A DNA stretch of 64,000 bases from Sphingomonas bacterium (GCF_028292965.1 NZ_JAQGLG010000077.1:1-64000), one strand, 5' to 3'; counted from the first letter of the stretch, positions 27,549 to 37,514 are shown. The notes: generated by a model from the sequence alone, not told the origin. Translations and numbers: made by a program.

Positions 27549-29093
27549 ATGTCCCACCCGACGCGACGGCAACTGATTGCAGGGACGATCGCGAGCGGTG
27601 GGTTGGCGAGCTGGCCGATCCGGGCGGGCGCGCCGGTTGGGCGGTCGACGCTGTTCCGCGAGGTGATGCTGGTCGATGGGACGGGTGCGCCGGGGCGGCT
27701 CGCCGATGTGCTCGTGACGGGCGGGCGCATCGCGCGGATCATGGCGCCGGCCGATCGGGGGACGGTTTCGGCTGGTCGGGTCGTTGCCGGGGAAGGGCGG
27801 GTGCTCGCGCCCGGTTTCATCGACATGCACAGCCATGGCGACCCACTGGAGGATTCGTATGAGGCGTTCCTCGCAATGGGCGTCACCACGATCACGCTGG
27901 GGCAGGACGGCGAGGGGCCGCGGATCGGCAAGGATCTCGACCCGAAAAGCTGGATGGACGCGGTGGATCGCGCGGCGATCGACGTCAACGTCGCGTTGCT
28001 GGCGGGGCATGGCACGCTGCGGCGCGCGGCAGGGGTGGCGGATTCGGTGCATCACCTCGACGCGGCGGGCCTCGCGCGGATGGCGGCGCAGCTCGATCGC
28101 GAATTGCGGCTGGGCGCCTTCGGCATCTCTTATGGGCTCGAATATGTGCCGGGCATCTATTCCGAGACAGCCGAACTCAGCAATCTCGGCAAGGTCGTCG
28201 CGCGTTATGGCGGCGTCTGCATGAGCCATATGCGGTCGGAGAATGACGACGAGATCGAGGCGTCGATCAACGAGCTGGTGACGTCGTCGCTGCCGGCGCG
28301 GCCGCATGTCTCGCATCTCAAATCGGTATTCGGCAAAGGCGGGAAGCGCGCGCAGGAACTGCTCGCTTTCATGGCCGCGATCCGCGCCCGCGGGGTCGAC
28401 CTCACCGCCGACGAATATCCTTATGAAGCCGGCTATACCGGCATCGCGATCCTGTTCCCGAAATGGGCGCTGCCGCCGACCGATTATGCCGGGGTGCTGG
28501 CGAGGCGGCGGGCGGAATTGCGCGATTATCTGATCGCGCGGATGACGCGACGTGGCGGGCCGGAGGCGCTGCTGATCGGCAGCCGTCCTTATGCCGGCAA
28601 GACGCTGGCCCAGGCGGCGCAGGCGGAGGGGATGCATTACGCCGACCTGCTGATCAAACTCGGGCCTGAGGGTGGATCGGGCGCGCACTTCACGATGGAC
28701 AAGGTGTTGCAGGATACCTTGCTGGTCGACCCGAACGTGTCGTTCTCGACCGATGGCGGGCCGGGCATGCGGCATCCGCGCGCGACCGGTACCTTTGCAA
28801 AGCTGGTCGAGGAATATGTCGTGCGCGACCGGAAGATGACGATCGAGGAAATGGTGCGCAAGGCGACCGGCTTTCCGGCGCAGACGCTGCGGTTGCCGGA
28901 TCGCGGGGTGATCCGGATTGGTGCGCGGGCTGATCTGCTAGTGTTCGATCCGGCGAAGGTGAAGGCGCGGTCGACCTATGTCGATCCATTTGCCATGGCC
29001 GAGGGGTTCGATCTGGTGATGGTCAATGGCGAGGCTGCGTTCGAGGGCGGCAAGCGGGTGGGCAAGTCGGGGCAGTTGTTGCGCGCGCGGTAG
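27549..29093 (+). CDS. N-acyl-D-amino-acid deacylase / amidohydrolase family protein
   Basis: TRRQLIAG Tat-like N-terminus; GRVLAPGFIDMHSHGD; D-aminoacylase-type C-terminus. Confidence 0.87.
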   Translation: MSHPTRRQLIAGTIASGGLASWPIRAGAPVGRSTLFREVMLVDGTGAPGRLADVLVTGGRIARIMAPADRGTVSAGRVVAGEGRVLAPGFIDMHSHGDPLEDSYEAFLAMGVTTITLGQDGEGPRIGKDLDPKSWMDAVDRAAIDVNVALLAGHGTLRRAAGVADSVHHLDAAGLARMAAQLDRELRLGAFGISYGLEYVPGIYSETAELSNLGKVVARYGGVCMSHMRSENDDEIEASINELVTSSLPARPHVSHLKSVFGKGGKRAQELLAFMAAIRARGVDLTADEYPYEAGYTGIAILFPKWALPPTDYAGVLARRRAELRDYLIARMTRRGGPEALLIGSRPYAGKTLAQAAQAEGMHYADLLIKLGPEGGSGAHFTMDKVLQDTLLVDPNVSFSTDGGPGMRHPRATGTFAKLVEEYVVRDRKMTIEEMVRKATGFPAQTLRLPDRGVIRIGARADLLVFDPAKVKARSTYVDPFAMAEGFDLVMVNGEAAFEGGKRVGKSGQLLRAR

Positions 29094-29164
29094 GAGCGCT
29101 GTCGTTTAACCCGTCGTCATGCTGAACTGGTTGCCGCTTATCCATTCAAACAAAAAAAGAAATA

Positions 29165-29268
29165 CCACCCCGGCGAAGGCCGGGGCCCAGTTGGGAAGGC
29201 AGAAATAACAGGGGGCAACCTCCATTTACCGCCGTTCCCCAACTGGGCCCCGGCCTTCGCCGGGGTGG
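29165..29268. repeat. Perfect 31-bp inverted repeat
   Basis: CCACCCCGGCGAAGGCCGGGGCCCAGTTGGG (29165-29195) and exact reverse complement (29238-29268) between convergent genes. Confidence 0.95.
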
Positions 29269-29361
29269 TGCCCATTTTTTGAACGGCGTGGCGCTAAACA
29301 ATTCAGGGTGACGATGGTTTTGTGGAGGCGGCGGGGTTCCCTCCTACACTGGTAAGCACCG

Positions 29362-30567
29362 CTACTTCCCCGGCTCGGCCATCGCCTTGCACAGGCTGTC
29401 CGTGGCCAGCGCGATGCGCGACTCCGGCATGTTGCGGTTCGCGGGGCTGTTCTCGACCTCGCGCGTCTCGGTATTGAAGGTGAGCAGGCTGCCCATGTGC
29501 TGGTCCGGGCACAGGCTGAGATAGGCGCGGAAGCCGTTCTGGTCGCCATTGTGGCCGATGATGTGGATGCCGTCGGTCGCGTCGAGGAAGAAGGACAGGC
29601 CGCTATATGTCGTGCTGGCCATCCGGCCCTGGGTGTAATCCTCGCCGGCGGAGATTTGCGGCTTCCACATCTCGTCGAGCGAGGATCGCTTGAGGACCAG
29701 GTCGTAGTCGGCCGCGCGCGCCGGGTCGCCGAGCAGGAAGGCGACGTATTTGGCCATGTCTGGCAGCGGGGCATTGAGCCCGCCGTTCGACACCGTCACG
29801 CCGGTATCGGCGTCGAACCGCGCGGGCACGCGCTTGCCGTCGTGGATGTAATAGCTGTGTGAGCGGTGCGGCAGCAGGAAAGGCGGCGTACGGTCGAAAT
29901 AGCTTTCGTGCATGCCGAGCGGACGCAGGATGTTCTTGTCGATATAGACCTCGAAATCCTCGCCCGAGAGCCGCTCGATCACCTGGCCGAGATAGACGAT
30001 GCCGGGGTTGGAATAGCTGAAGCGCGAGCCGGGTTTGTACTTCACCTCGGTATAGGGGATCATCGCCGCCAGTTGCGCCCAGCCCGGTGGCTCGAACGGC
30101 TGCCATTCGCGGTCGCGCCAGCGCCAGGTCGCGCCGCCGAAGCCGGCGCTGTGGCTCATCAACTGGCGGAGGGTGATCGCGCCGGGGTCGCCGAACGGGT
30201 CATGCACCTTGGCGAGTTCGGGCACGTAGCGGACGATCGGATCGTCGAGGTTGAGCAGGCCGCGGTCGCGCAGCTGCATGATGGCGATGCCGGTCATCGT
30301 CTTGGTGATCGACGCCCAGTGATAGATGGTCTGCGCATCGACCGGTACATTGGCGTCGGCATCCTGCAGACCGCGATGATCGGCGACGACGATGCGGCCG
30401 TCGCGCACGACATAGAAGCTGCTGCCGGCAATGCCGCCTTTGCGCATCTCGTCGCGGTGGAGCGTGCGGAACGCGTCGAGCGCCTTGCCGAAGGCGCGCT
30501 CGCCGGCGCTGGCCGGGTTGGCCAGCAGCAAGGTCAGCAGGAGCCAGGGGGAGAGCCGTCGTGCCAT
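29362..30567 (-). CDS. Serine hydrolase, class C beta-lactamase-like
   Basis: HWASITKTMTGIAI (SxxK), YSNPG (YxN), IIGHNGDQNG; signal peptide. Confidence 0.9.
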   Translation of the reverse strand: MARRLSPWLLLTLLLANPASAGERAFGKALDAFRTLHRDEMRKGGIAGSSFYVVRDGRIVVADHRGLQDADANVPVDAQTIYHWASITKTMTGIAIMQLRDRGLLNLDDPIVRYVPELAKVHDPFGDPGAITLRQLMSHSAGFGGATWRWRDREWQPFEPPGWAQLAAMIPYTEVKYKPGSRFSYSNPGIVYLGQVIERLSGEDFEVYIDKNILRPLGMHESYFDRTPPFLLPHRSHSYYIHDGKRVPARFDADTGVTVSNGGLNAPLPDMAKYVAFLLGDPARAADYDLVLKRSSLDEMWKPQISAGEDYTQGRMASTTYSGLSFFLDATDGIHIIGHNGDQNGFRAYLSLCPDQHMGSLLTFNTETREVENSPANRNMPESRIALATDSLCKAMAEPGK

Positions 30568-30679
30568 GGCGATCTTCCTTGCTGCGGGTGGGGCGGGCGG
30601 CCGAACCTGCGGAAGACTGGCCGCACACGCAACACATATGGTGAGGCCGGCATATGCACGCAGGTTCTGTCTAGATACA

Positions 30680-30711
30680 TTAGCATTGACTAATCAATTA
30701 GCCAAGGCTAA
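30680..30711. promoter_or_regulatory. Tandem palindromic operator-like sites upstream of the ArsR-family gene
   Basis: TTAGCATTGACTAA (30680-30693) and perfect palindrome TTAGCCAAGGCTAA (30698-30711), 18-bp register. Confidence 0.55.
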
Positions 30712-30721
30712 TGTGACTCGC

Positions 30722-31051
30722 ATGATCCAGGCCGTCCCCATCGATACTGTCATGCGCGCTCTCGCCGATCCGACCCGCCGGGCGGTATTCGAGCGGATCG
30801 CGCGGTCGCGGGAGATCAATGTCGCCGAGCTGACCCGCGCCAGCGGGGTGACCCAGGGTGCCGTGTCGCAGCACCTCAAGGCGCTGAAGGGCGCGGGGCT
30901 GGTCGTCGAGCGTCCGCAGGGGCGCAACGTTTTCTACCGCGCGCAGCCGGAAGGGCTCGCGCCGCTGTTCGACTGGTTGAGCTTTTATGAAGTCTTCTGG
31001 CGTGAGCGGTTGGACAATTTGCGTACCCTTTTGGAGGAGATCGACCCGTGA
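30722..31051 (+). CDS. ArsR/SmtB family transcriptional regulator
   Basis: VMRALADPTRRAVFERIA...VAELTRASGVTQGAVSQHLKALKGAGLVVERPQGRNVFY. Confidence 0.93.
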   Translation: MIQAVPIDTVMRALADPTRRAVFERIARSREINVAELTRASGVTQGAVSQHLKALKGAGLVVERPQGRNVFYRAQPEGLAPLFDWLSFYEVFWRERLDNLRTLLEEIDP

Positions 31052-31533
31052 ACGACGCCATATTGCAAAGCCGTACCCAGCAGATCGTGGTCGATGAGGT
31101 CTTCCCTCACGCCCCCGAGATCATCTGGAAGACGCTGACATCGGGCGGGCTGATGGGCCGCTGGCTGCGCATGGCGCCATCGGGTTTCGATGCCGTGCTG
31201 GGCAATCGCTTCACCTATCAGACGACGCCGGCCGGTGAATGGGACGGCGTGATCCATTGCGAGGTGCTCGACGTCGTCCCTAACGAGCGCTTCGTCTATT
31301 CCTGGGTCGGCGGGCATGAGAGCAACGACGGCGCTTATGGTTCGAAGCTCGACACCAAGGTCAGCTTCACGCTGGAGAAGGTCGAGGGCGGCACAAGGCT
31401 GCGCCTCGTCCATTCGGGCTTCGTCACGCCCCGCAACGACAGCGCCTATCGCGGCATGAGCGGTGGCTGGATGCAGGTCGTTCCCGCCATCGGCGCGATC
31501 GCCGGCGAGCAGGAGCAGAACCATGCAGGGTGA
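31048..31533 (+). CDS. SRPBCC/AHSA1 family protein
   Basis: VFPHAPEIIWKTLTSGGLMGRWL...SFTLEKVEGGTRLRLVHSGF; coupled to the ArsR gene. Confidence 0.9.
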   Translation: MNDAILQSRTQQIVVDEVFPHAPEIIWKTLTSGGLMGRWLRMAPSGFDAVLGNRFTYQTTPAGEWDGVIHCEVLDVVPNERFVYSWVGGHESNDGAYGSKLDTKVSFTLEKVEGGTRLRLVHSGFVTPRNDSAYRGMSGGWMQVVPAIGAIAGEQEQNHAG

Positions 31534-32281
31534 CTTTCCCGCAGCGCATCCCGCCCTCGTGTCGCCGGACGAATGGGGTGCCGCACATGCGCAATTGCTG
31601 GTGAAGGAAAAGGCTCAGGCCCGCGCGCGCGACGCGCTCGCCGCCGAACGGCGGCGCCTCCCGTGGATGGCGGTGGAGAAGAATTACAGCTTCGAGGGTC
31701 CGACGGGGAAGGTGAGCCTGCTCGACCTGTTCGAGGGGCGGCGTCAGTTGATCGTCTACCGCGCATTCTTCGAGCCCGGCGTGTTCGGCTGGCCGGACAA
31801 TGCCTGTCGCGGCTGTTCGTTCGGTGCCGATCAGGTCGCGCATCTCGCGCATCTCAATGCGCGAGACACCACGCTGGCCTACGCCTCGCGTGCGCCGCAG
31901 GCGGACATCGCTGGGCTGAAGGCACGAAAGGGCTGGGATATGCCCTGGTACACGATCACCGACGGCTTCGACGCGGATTTCGGGGTCGACGAATGGCATG
32001 GCCATAACGCCTTCATCCATGACGGCGACCGCATCTTCCGCACCGGATTCATCAACAGCCGCGGCGACGAGGCGATGGGCACGACGTGGAGCTATCTCGA
32101 TATCACCGCGCTCGGGCGGCAGGAAGTGTGGGAGGATTCGCCCGAGGGCTATCCCCAGACGCCGACCTATAAATGGTGGAATTGGCACGACAATTACGAG
32201 GCCGAGGCCGAACCCGACAAGAAGTGGGTCGAGGTGTCGAGTGCCGGCGAAGCGGCGTTCCGCAAGCATGACAATGCGTAG
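31523..32281 (+). CDS. DUF899 family (thioredoxin-like) protein
   Basis: LPWMAVEKNYSFEGPTGKVSLLDLFEGRRQLIVYRAFF...CRGCSFGADQVAHLAHL...YKWWNWHDNY. Confidence 0.9.
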   Translation: MQGDFPAAHPALVSPDEWGAAHAQLLVKEKAQARARDALAAERRRLPWMAVEKNYSFEGPTGKVSLLDLFEGRRQLIVYRAFFEPGVFGWPDNACRGCSFGADQVAHLAHLNARDTTLAYASRAPQADIAGLKARKGWDMPWYTITDGFDADFGVDEWHGHNAFIHDGDRIFRTGFINSRGDEAMGTTWSYLDITALGRQEVWEDSPEGYPQTPTYKWWNWHDNYEAEAEPDKKWVEVSSAGEAAFRKHDNA

Positions 32282-32507
32282 CGGCGGCACGACGGGTACA
32301 GCGGCGTGGCTCAGCCTCGCCGCCACGCCGGTCTTCGCCACCATGGCGCTGCTCACGGCGACACTCGGCCCCGGTGCGACGGATCTGCTATGCTCGGCAG
32401 CGCATGGTGGTTCGTCGCTCGGCGGCATGGTGCCGATGTATGCTCTGATGAGCGTCTTTCATGCGGCGCCCTGGCTGCGGCTGGTCAGCGCGCGCGCCTC
32501 GCGCTGA
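32268..32507 (+). CDS. Small membrane protein
   Basis: MTMRSGGTTGTAAWLSLAATPVFATMALLTATLGPG...MVPMYALMSVFHAAPWLRLV; overlaps the DUF899 3' end. Confidence 0.6.
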   Translation: MTMRSGGTTGTAAWLSLAATPVFATMALLTATLGPGATDLLCSAAHGGSSLGGMVPMYALMSVFHAAPWLRLVSARASR

Positions 32508-32520
32508 GGCGATCGAGACA

Positions 32521-32551
32521 GAAAAAAAGCCAGCCCCCGGAGGGACTGGCT
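32521..32551 (-). terminator. Intrinsic terminator, minus strand
   Basis: Minus strand AGCCAGTCCCTCCGGGGGCTGGCTTTTTTT: GC stem followed by T run. Confidence 0.8.
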
Positions 32552-32646
32552 ATGAAAGTTTTAGGAGAGGATGCCTGAAAGGCACCCTCTATGTGCGTTG
32601 CAAAATGAAATGCTGCAAGTGCGAAGTAAACAGCAAGCGATTGCGT
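32521..32646 (-). ncRNA. Candidate sRNA or stable 3'UTR RNA downstream of the desaturase gene
   Basis: 126-nt noncoding minus-strand stretch with hairpin GGGUGCC-UUUCA-GGCAUCC, single-stranded CUCUCCUAAAACUUUCAU, then an intrinsic terminator. Confidence 0.35.
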
Positions 32647-33849
32647 TTATTGCAATCGCGCCGGGATGGCGCGGGACGGCGCCGCCGTCAGGAGATGGTC
32701 GCCGATCGCAGCGAACAGCAGCGCATGGCCGCGATCGACGATCTCGTCGAAGGAAGGCGTCCGCGCGAACATCGCGCGGGCCTGGACGAGCAGGTCGGCG
32801 CGGCTCGGCAGATGCGGCAGATTGAGGCCGGCCAGCGTCTCGACGGTGCGGCCGCGTGCCTCGGCGAGGCTCTGTTGCAGTGCGGACAGATCGATCGCGT
32901 GAAGTGCGGCGGCGACGGCGGTGGCGATCCGTTCGGGATCGAAGCGCGCGGCGAGTTGCTCGGCGGTGCGCTGCACGACCCGGATGCCGAGTTGCTGCTC
33001 GTTGCTCAGCACGCGGGCGGGCGGGGCCTTGAGATCGCGGACGATACCGACCAGCGCGAGCAGCCGCAGCAGATAGAAGGTCATATCGGCTTCCCACCAG
33101 CGGAAGCCCTGGCGCGCGCTGCTCGGGCAGGCATGGTGATTGTTGTGCCACCCTTCGCCCATGGTGATCAGCGCGAGCAGCGGGTTGTTGCGTGAATCGT
33201 CGCCGGTCACATAGCGCCGGCTGCCCTGCACATGCGCCAGCGAGTTGATCATGAAGGTGCCGTGATAGACCAGCACCGTGCTCCAGAAGAACCCGACCAC
33301 CAGGCCAGGCCAGCCGGCGGCGAGGAAACAGGAGATGGCGAGGATGAAGGCGGGCAGGATCTCGAACCGCTGCAGCCAGGCCAGTTCGGGATAGCGCGCG
33401 AAATCGGCGATCCGGCTGAGGTCGGTTGCATCATGGCGCCGCGCGAAGATCCAGCCGACATGGCTGTACAGGAAGCCGGTATGGCGCGGCGAATGGACGT
33501 CGCGCACCGTGTCCGAATGGAGATGGTGATGGCGGTGCTTGGCAGCCCACCACAAGACGCTGCGCTGGGCGCTGCTCTGCGCGATAAGGGCGAGGATGAA
33601 CTGGAACACGCGGCCGGTCGCGTAGGAGCGATGCGAGAAATAGCGGTGATAGCCCGCCGTCACACCGAACATGCGCAGCCAGTAGAGGCCGATGCACAGG
33701 GCGAGCGACGGCCAGGTCACGCCGCTCCAGATCGCCGCCACGCAGCCGAGATGGACCAGCAGGAAGGGGATCGCCGACGGGTAGACGATGTCGCCGTCGT
33801 GATCGGCGGCTGTGGTAATGGGCAACGGGTCGGCGGCCATGATATTCAC
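32647..33849 (-). CDS. Acyl-CoA/fatty acid desaturase
   Basis: Histidine boxes HRYFSH, HRHHH and WHNNHHACP. Confidence 0.93.
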   Translation of the reverse strand: MNIMAADPLPITTAADHDGDIVYPSAIPFLLVHLGCVAAIWSGVTWPSLALCIGLYWLRMFGVTAGYHRYFSHRSYATGRVFQFILALIAQSSAQRSVLWWAAKHRHHHLHSDTVRDVHSPRHTGFLYSHVGWIFARRHDATDLSRIADFARYPELAWLQRFEILPAFILAISCFLAAGWPGLVVGFFWSTVLVYHGTFMINSLAHVQGSRRYVTGDDSRNNPLLALITMGEGWHNNHHACPSSARQGFRWWEADMTFYLLRLLALVGIVRDLKAPPARVLSNEQQLGIRVVQRTAEQLAARFDPERIATAVAAALHAIDLSALQQSLAEARGRTVETLAGLNLPHLPSRADLLVQARAMFARTPSFDEIVDRGHALLFAAIGDHLLTAAPSRAIPARLQ

Positions 33850-33961
33850 GAATCCAGTTCAGGCGGCGCGACGTTCGGGAGTCGATCCCGCGCCGCTTCT
33901 GCATCCTCGATACGCATATAGGGTGAATGGCACGTAACGGCGAGATGCCGGCGTGCATTCG

Positions 33962-34939
33962 TTACCCGATGCGGTGCTCACCCTTGACCCAGCGCACTGT
34001 GCCCGAGCTGGCGCGCATCACCACGCTGCTGGTGGTCATGATGCCGCCCTTGCGCTTCACGCCGCCGAGCAGCGAGCCGTCGGTCACCCCGGTCGCGGCG
34101 AAGATGCAGTCGCCCTTGGCCAGCTCAGTCAGGTCGTACTGCTTGTCGAGGTCTTCGATGCCCCATTTGCGGGCGCGGGCGCGCTCATCCTCGTTGCGGA
34201 AGATCAGCCGCCCCTTGAACTGCCCACCGACGCAGCGCAGCGCGGCACAGGCTAGCACGCCCTCCGGCGCGCCGCCCGAGCCCATATAGATGTCGATCGT
34301 GGTGTCGGGGTTGGTGGTGGCGATGACGCCGGCGACGTCGCCGTCGCCGATCAGCATCACGCCGCAGCCGATCGCGCGCAGCTCGGCGATCAGCGCCTCG
34401 TGGCGCGGGCGATCGAGCACGCAGGCGATGATCTCGTTGGGCTGGACGCCCTTGGCCTTGGCCACCGCGTTGATGTTCTCGGTCGGCGTCTTGTCGAGGT
34501 CGATGATATTGTCGGGCAGACCTGGGCCGACGGCGATCTTGTCCATGTACACGTCGGGAGCGTTGAGCAGGCCGCCCTGGTCGGCGATCGCCAGCACGGC
34601 GAGCGCGTTGGGGCCGGCCTTGGCGGTGATCGTCGTGCCCTCGAGCGGATCGAGCGCGATGTCGATCTTTGGCCCGGTGCCGATCGCGGAACCGACCTTC
34701 TCGCCGATGTACAGCATCGGTGCCTCGTCGCGCTCGCCTTCGCCGATCACCACGGTGCCGTCCATGTACAACTCGTTGAGCGCCTCGCGCATCGCCTCGA
34801 CCGCGGCGGCATCGGCCGCCTTCTCGTCGCCGCGCCCGACCAGCTTTGCAGCAGCAATCGCCGCCGCTTCGGTCACACGGACCATTTCGAGGACGAGAAC
34901 GCGGTCAAGAACCTGGCTTGGTGCGGCGGTGGTGGTCAT
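33962..34939 (-). CDS. glpX: Class II fructose-1,6-bisphosphatase
   Basis: VVIGEGERDEAPMLYIGEKVG, DIALDPLEGT, GSGGAPEGVLAC, IFAATGVTDGSLL. Confidence 0.95.
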   Translation of the reverse strand: MTTTAAPSQVLDRVLVLEMVRVTEAAAIAAAKLVGRGDEKAADAAAVEAMREALNELYMDGTVVIGEGERDEAPMLYIGEKVGSAIGTGPKIDIALDPLEGTTITAKAGPNALAVLAIADQGGLLNAPDVYMDKIAVGPGLPDNIIDLDKTPTENINAVAKAKGVQPNEIIACVLDRPRHEALIAELRAIGCGVMLIGDGDVAGVIATTNPDTTIDIYMGSGGAPEGVLACAALRCVGGQFKGRLIFRNEDERARARKWGIEDLDKQYDLTELAKGDCIFAATGVTDGSLLGGVKRKGGIMTTSSVVMRASSGTVRWVKGEHRIG

Positions 34940-35025
34940 GTGGGAAGGCATCCTGTTTATCTTTGGGCGCGCGTTAGGCGCGGTGTGTGAAATTGTCGAG
35001 ACAATGGGGTCGAGGCGGCGGCGCG

Positions 35026-35814
35026 TCACGGCCCCTTGGGCGGGGCGATTTCGAACATAGTCGGCCAGTATTTGCCCGTCACGAACAGCCGGCGATGAAC
35101 CTTGTCCCAGGCGATGCCGTTGGCGACTGCGTCGGGATCGTCGAGATGGACGGTGTCGGCCAGCGCGCTGACGTCGATCCAGCCGACGACATGGCCGGTG
35201 GTGGGGTCGATGCGGGCGATGCGGTTGGTGCGCCAGACATTGGCGAGGATCTCGCCATCGACATATTCCAGCTCGTTGAGCTGGTCGATCGCGATGCCGT
35301 CGGCGGTAACGGGCAGGCGGTGCCGTTCCTTCAGCGTGACCGGATCGAGGAAACGCAGCGAGGCGGTGCCGTCGGACATGATCACCGAAGTACCGTCTGT
35401 GGTCAGCGCCCAGCCTTCGCCGGGATAATGAAAGCTGCCGCGGCGGCGCAGCGTGTCGATCGACCAGCGAAAGCCGACGCCCTGGCGCCAGGTCAGGCTG
35501 ATGATCTCCTGCCCGATGGCGACGATGCCCTCGCCGAAATAGGGAGGGTAGATGGTGGTGCGCTGGACGACCTTGCCGGTTTCGGGCCTGACCTTGCGGA
35601 TCGACGAGCGACCGATCTCGCCGGTGCTCTCCCAGAAATAGCCGTCGCGGTAGAACAGGCCTTCGGTGAAAGCGCCGTTATCGTGGGGCAGCGTGGTGAT
35701 GACCTGCGCCGGCATCACCGGAATCTCTGCTGGTGCCTGTGCAGCGCCTAGCAGCAGGAATACAGGCGCCAACCAAACAGGTGTGTTCCTGCGAACGCAG
35801 GAACCCAAGGCCAT
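35026..35814 (-). CDS. Glutaminyl-peptide cyclotransferase (glutamine cyclotransferase type)
   Basis: FTEGLFYRDGYFWESTGEIGRSSIRKV...LNELEYVDGEILANVWRTNRIARIDPTTGHVVGWID. Confidence 0.88.
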   Translation of the reverse strand: MALGSCVRRNTPVWLAPVFLLLGAAQAPAEIPVMPAQVITTLPHDNGAFTEGLFYRDGYFWESTGEIGRSSIRKVRPETGKVVQRTTIYPPYFGEGIVAIGQEIISLTWRQGVGFRWSIDTLRRRGSFHYPGEGWALTTDGTSVIMSDGTASLRFLDPVTLKERHRLPVTADGIAIDQLNELEYVDGEILANVWRTNRIARIDPTTGHVVGWIDVSALADTVHLDDPDAVANGIAWDKVHRRLFVTGKYWPTMFEIAPPKGP

Positions 35815-35860
35815 AAGCGCTCCGCTTGCAACCCTGGGCTCCTGCTTTCGCAGGAGAACA
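35783..35860. repeat. Paired-hairpin repeat (GTTCCTGCGAACGCAGGAACCC ... GGGCTCCTGCTTTCGCAGGAG)
   Basis: Two GC hairpins facing each other; overlaps the apparent N-terminus of the cyclotransferase gene. Confidence 0.8.
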
Positions 35861-35891
35861 GTAGTTTCGACGGGGTGGGCGCCCCGTAGCA

Positions 35892-36719
35892 TCAGTCGCG
35901 CAGCAGTTCGTTGATCGCGGTCTTGGAGCGGGTCTGGGCGTCGACGCGCTTGACGATCACCGCGCAATAGAGGCTCGGCTTGCCTTCGCCGCCGCCGGTG
36001 CTGCCGGGGACGACCACCGCATAAGGCGGGACTTCGCCGATGAAGATCTCTCCGGTCGCCCGGTCGATGATCTTGGTCGAGGCGCCGAGATAGACGCCCA
36101 TCGACAGCACCGCGCCCTCGCCGACACGCACGCCCTCCGCCACCTCGGCGCGGGCGCCGATGAACGCGCCGTCGCCGATGATCACCGGATTGGCCTGGAG
36201 CGGCTCGAGCACGCCGCCGATGCCGGCACCGCCCGAGAGATGAACGTTCTTGCCGATCTGCGCGCAGCTGCCGACCGTCGCCCATGTGTCGACCATCGTG
36301 CCTTCGCCGACCCAGGCGCCGATATTGACGAAACTCGGCATCAGCACCGCGCCCTTGCCGATGAAGGCGCCGCGGCGGACGATGCTGCCGGGGACAGCGC
36401 GAAAACCGCCGCTGCGGAAGTCGGCTTCGCCCCAGCCGGTGAATTTGGACGGCACCTTGTCCCACCAGTGGCCGGCGCCGGGGCCGTTATCGATCAACGT
36501 ATTGTCGTTGAGACGGAAGGACAGCAGCACCGCTTTCTTGAGCCATTGGTTGACGCGCCAGCTGCCCGCGCCATCGGGCTCGGCAACACGCGCCTCGCCG
36601 GCATCGAGCAGCGCCAACGCACGATCGACCGAGAGACGGATCTCGCCACCGGTAGTCAGCCCAATCGCGTCGCGATCTTCCCAGGCGTTGTCGATGATGC
36701 GTTCCAGGTCCTGGCTCAT
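35892..36719 (-). CDS. dapD: 2,3,4,5-tetrahydropyridine-2,6-dicarboxylate N-succinyltransferase
   Basis: Hexapeptide-repeat acyltransferase; [50 protein letters not shown]. Confidence 0.96.
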   Translation of the reverse strand: MSQDLERIIDNAWEDRDAIGLTTGGEIRLSVDRALALLDAGEARVAEPDGAGSWRVNQWLKKAVLLSFRLNDNTLIDNGPGAGHWWDKVPSKFTGWGEADFRSGGFRAVPGSIVRRGAFIGKGAVLMPSFVNIGAWVGEGTMVDTWATVGSCAQIGKNVHLSGGAGIGGVLEPLQANPVIIGDGAFIGARAEVAEGVRVGEGAVLSMGVYLGASTKIIDRATGEIFIGEVPPYAVVVPGSTGGGEGKPSLYCAVIVKRVDAQTRSKTAINELLRD

Positions 36720-37381
36720 ACGGCCTCCAATATGTCTTCCAGCCAGTGCCGGATGTCGTGGGTGATAAAATCGATGTAACTACGGTCGGTGTCGGTGGCC
36801 TGTTCCGAGCCGTTGTCGACCCACACCGTGGTCATGCCGATCGCCTTGGCCGGCGCGAGGTTGCGCGCCATATCCTCGACGAACAGGCTCTGCTCGGGCG
36901 CGATGCCGAACGCGGCGCACAGGCCGGCATAGGCCGAGGCCTGCGGCTTCGGTTTCAGGTCCATGGCGTGGATATCGTGGATCGCCTCGAAGCTGGCGGT
37001 CAGGCCGAGCCGGTCGAGCACGCGCCCCGCATAAGGCGTGTCGGCGTTGGTGAAGACGATCTTGCGCCCCGGCAGCCGGCCGATCGCGGCGGCGAGCGGG
37101 GCGTTTTCCTCCAGCACGTCCATCTCGATATCATGGACGAAGGCGAGGAAGGCGTGCGGATCGACATGATGCTCGGTCATCAGCCCGGCCAATGTCGTAC
37201 CGTGCGCTAAAAAATATTGCTTCTGAAGGCGATGCGCGGCGGCCTTATCGAAATCGAAACGATCGGCGATATAGGCCGTCATCCTGGCGTCGATGCGGGC
37301 AAACAGGTTCGCACTCGCCGGGTACAGCGTGTTGTCGAGATCGAAAATCCAGTTGCGGACATGGTCGAGACGCGCGAGCAT
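36716..37381 (-). CDS. Pyrimidine 5'-nucleotidase / HAD family hydrolase
   Basis: [45 protein letters not shown]. Confidence 0.92.
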   Translation of the reverse strand: MLARLDHVRNWIFDLDNTLYPASANLFARIDARMTAYIADRFDFDKAAAHRLQKQYFLAHGTTLAGLMTEHHVDPHAFLAFVHDIEMDVLEENAPLAAAIGRLPGRKIVFTNADTPYAGRVLDRLGLTASFEAIHDIHAMDLKPKPQASAYAGLCAAFGIAPEQSLFVEDMARNLAPAKAIGMTTVWVDNGSEQATDTDRSYIDFITHDIRHWLEDILEAV

Positions 37382-37514
37382 GGTGTGGGGCCTTAGGCGT
37401 GGCCGGCGCCACGGGCAAGGAAGCTAAGGTTTTGGGGTACGCGTGTGGCGTCAGGGGGGCGATCTGCCAGGGAAAACACCCCGCGCCGCGTACTCGACTG
37501 GGGGATGGATTATC

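Noticed and set aside
35815-36465. Upstream part of the 479-aa minus ORF (35026..36465)
   Set aside because: Out-of-frame read through dapD; the cyclotransferase proper begins near 35814.
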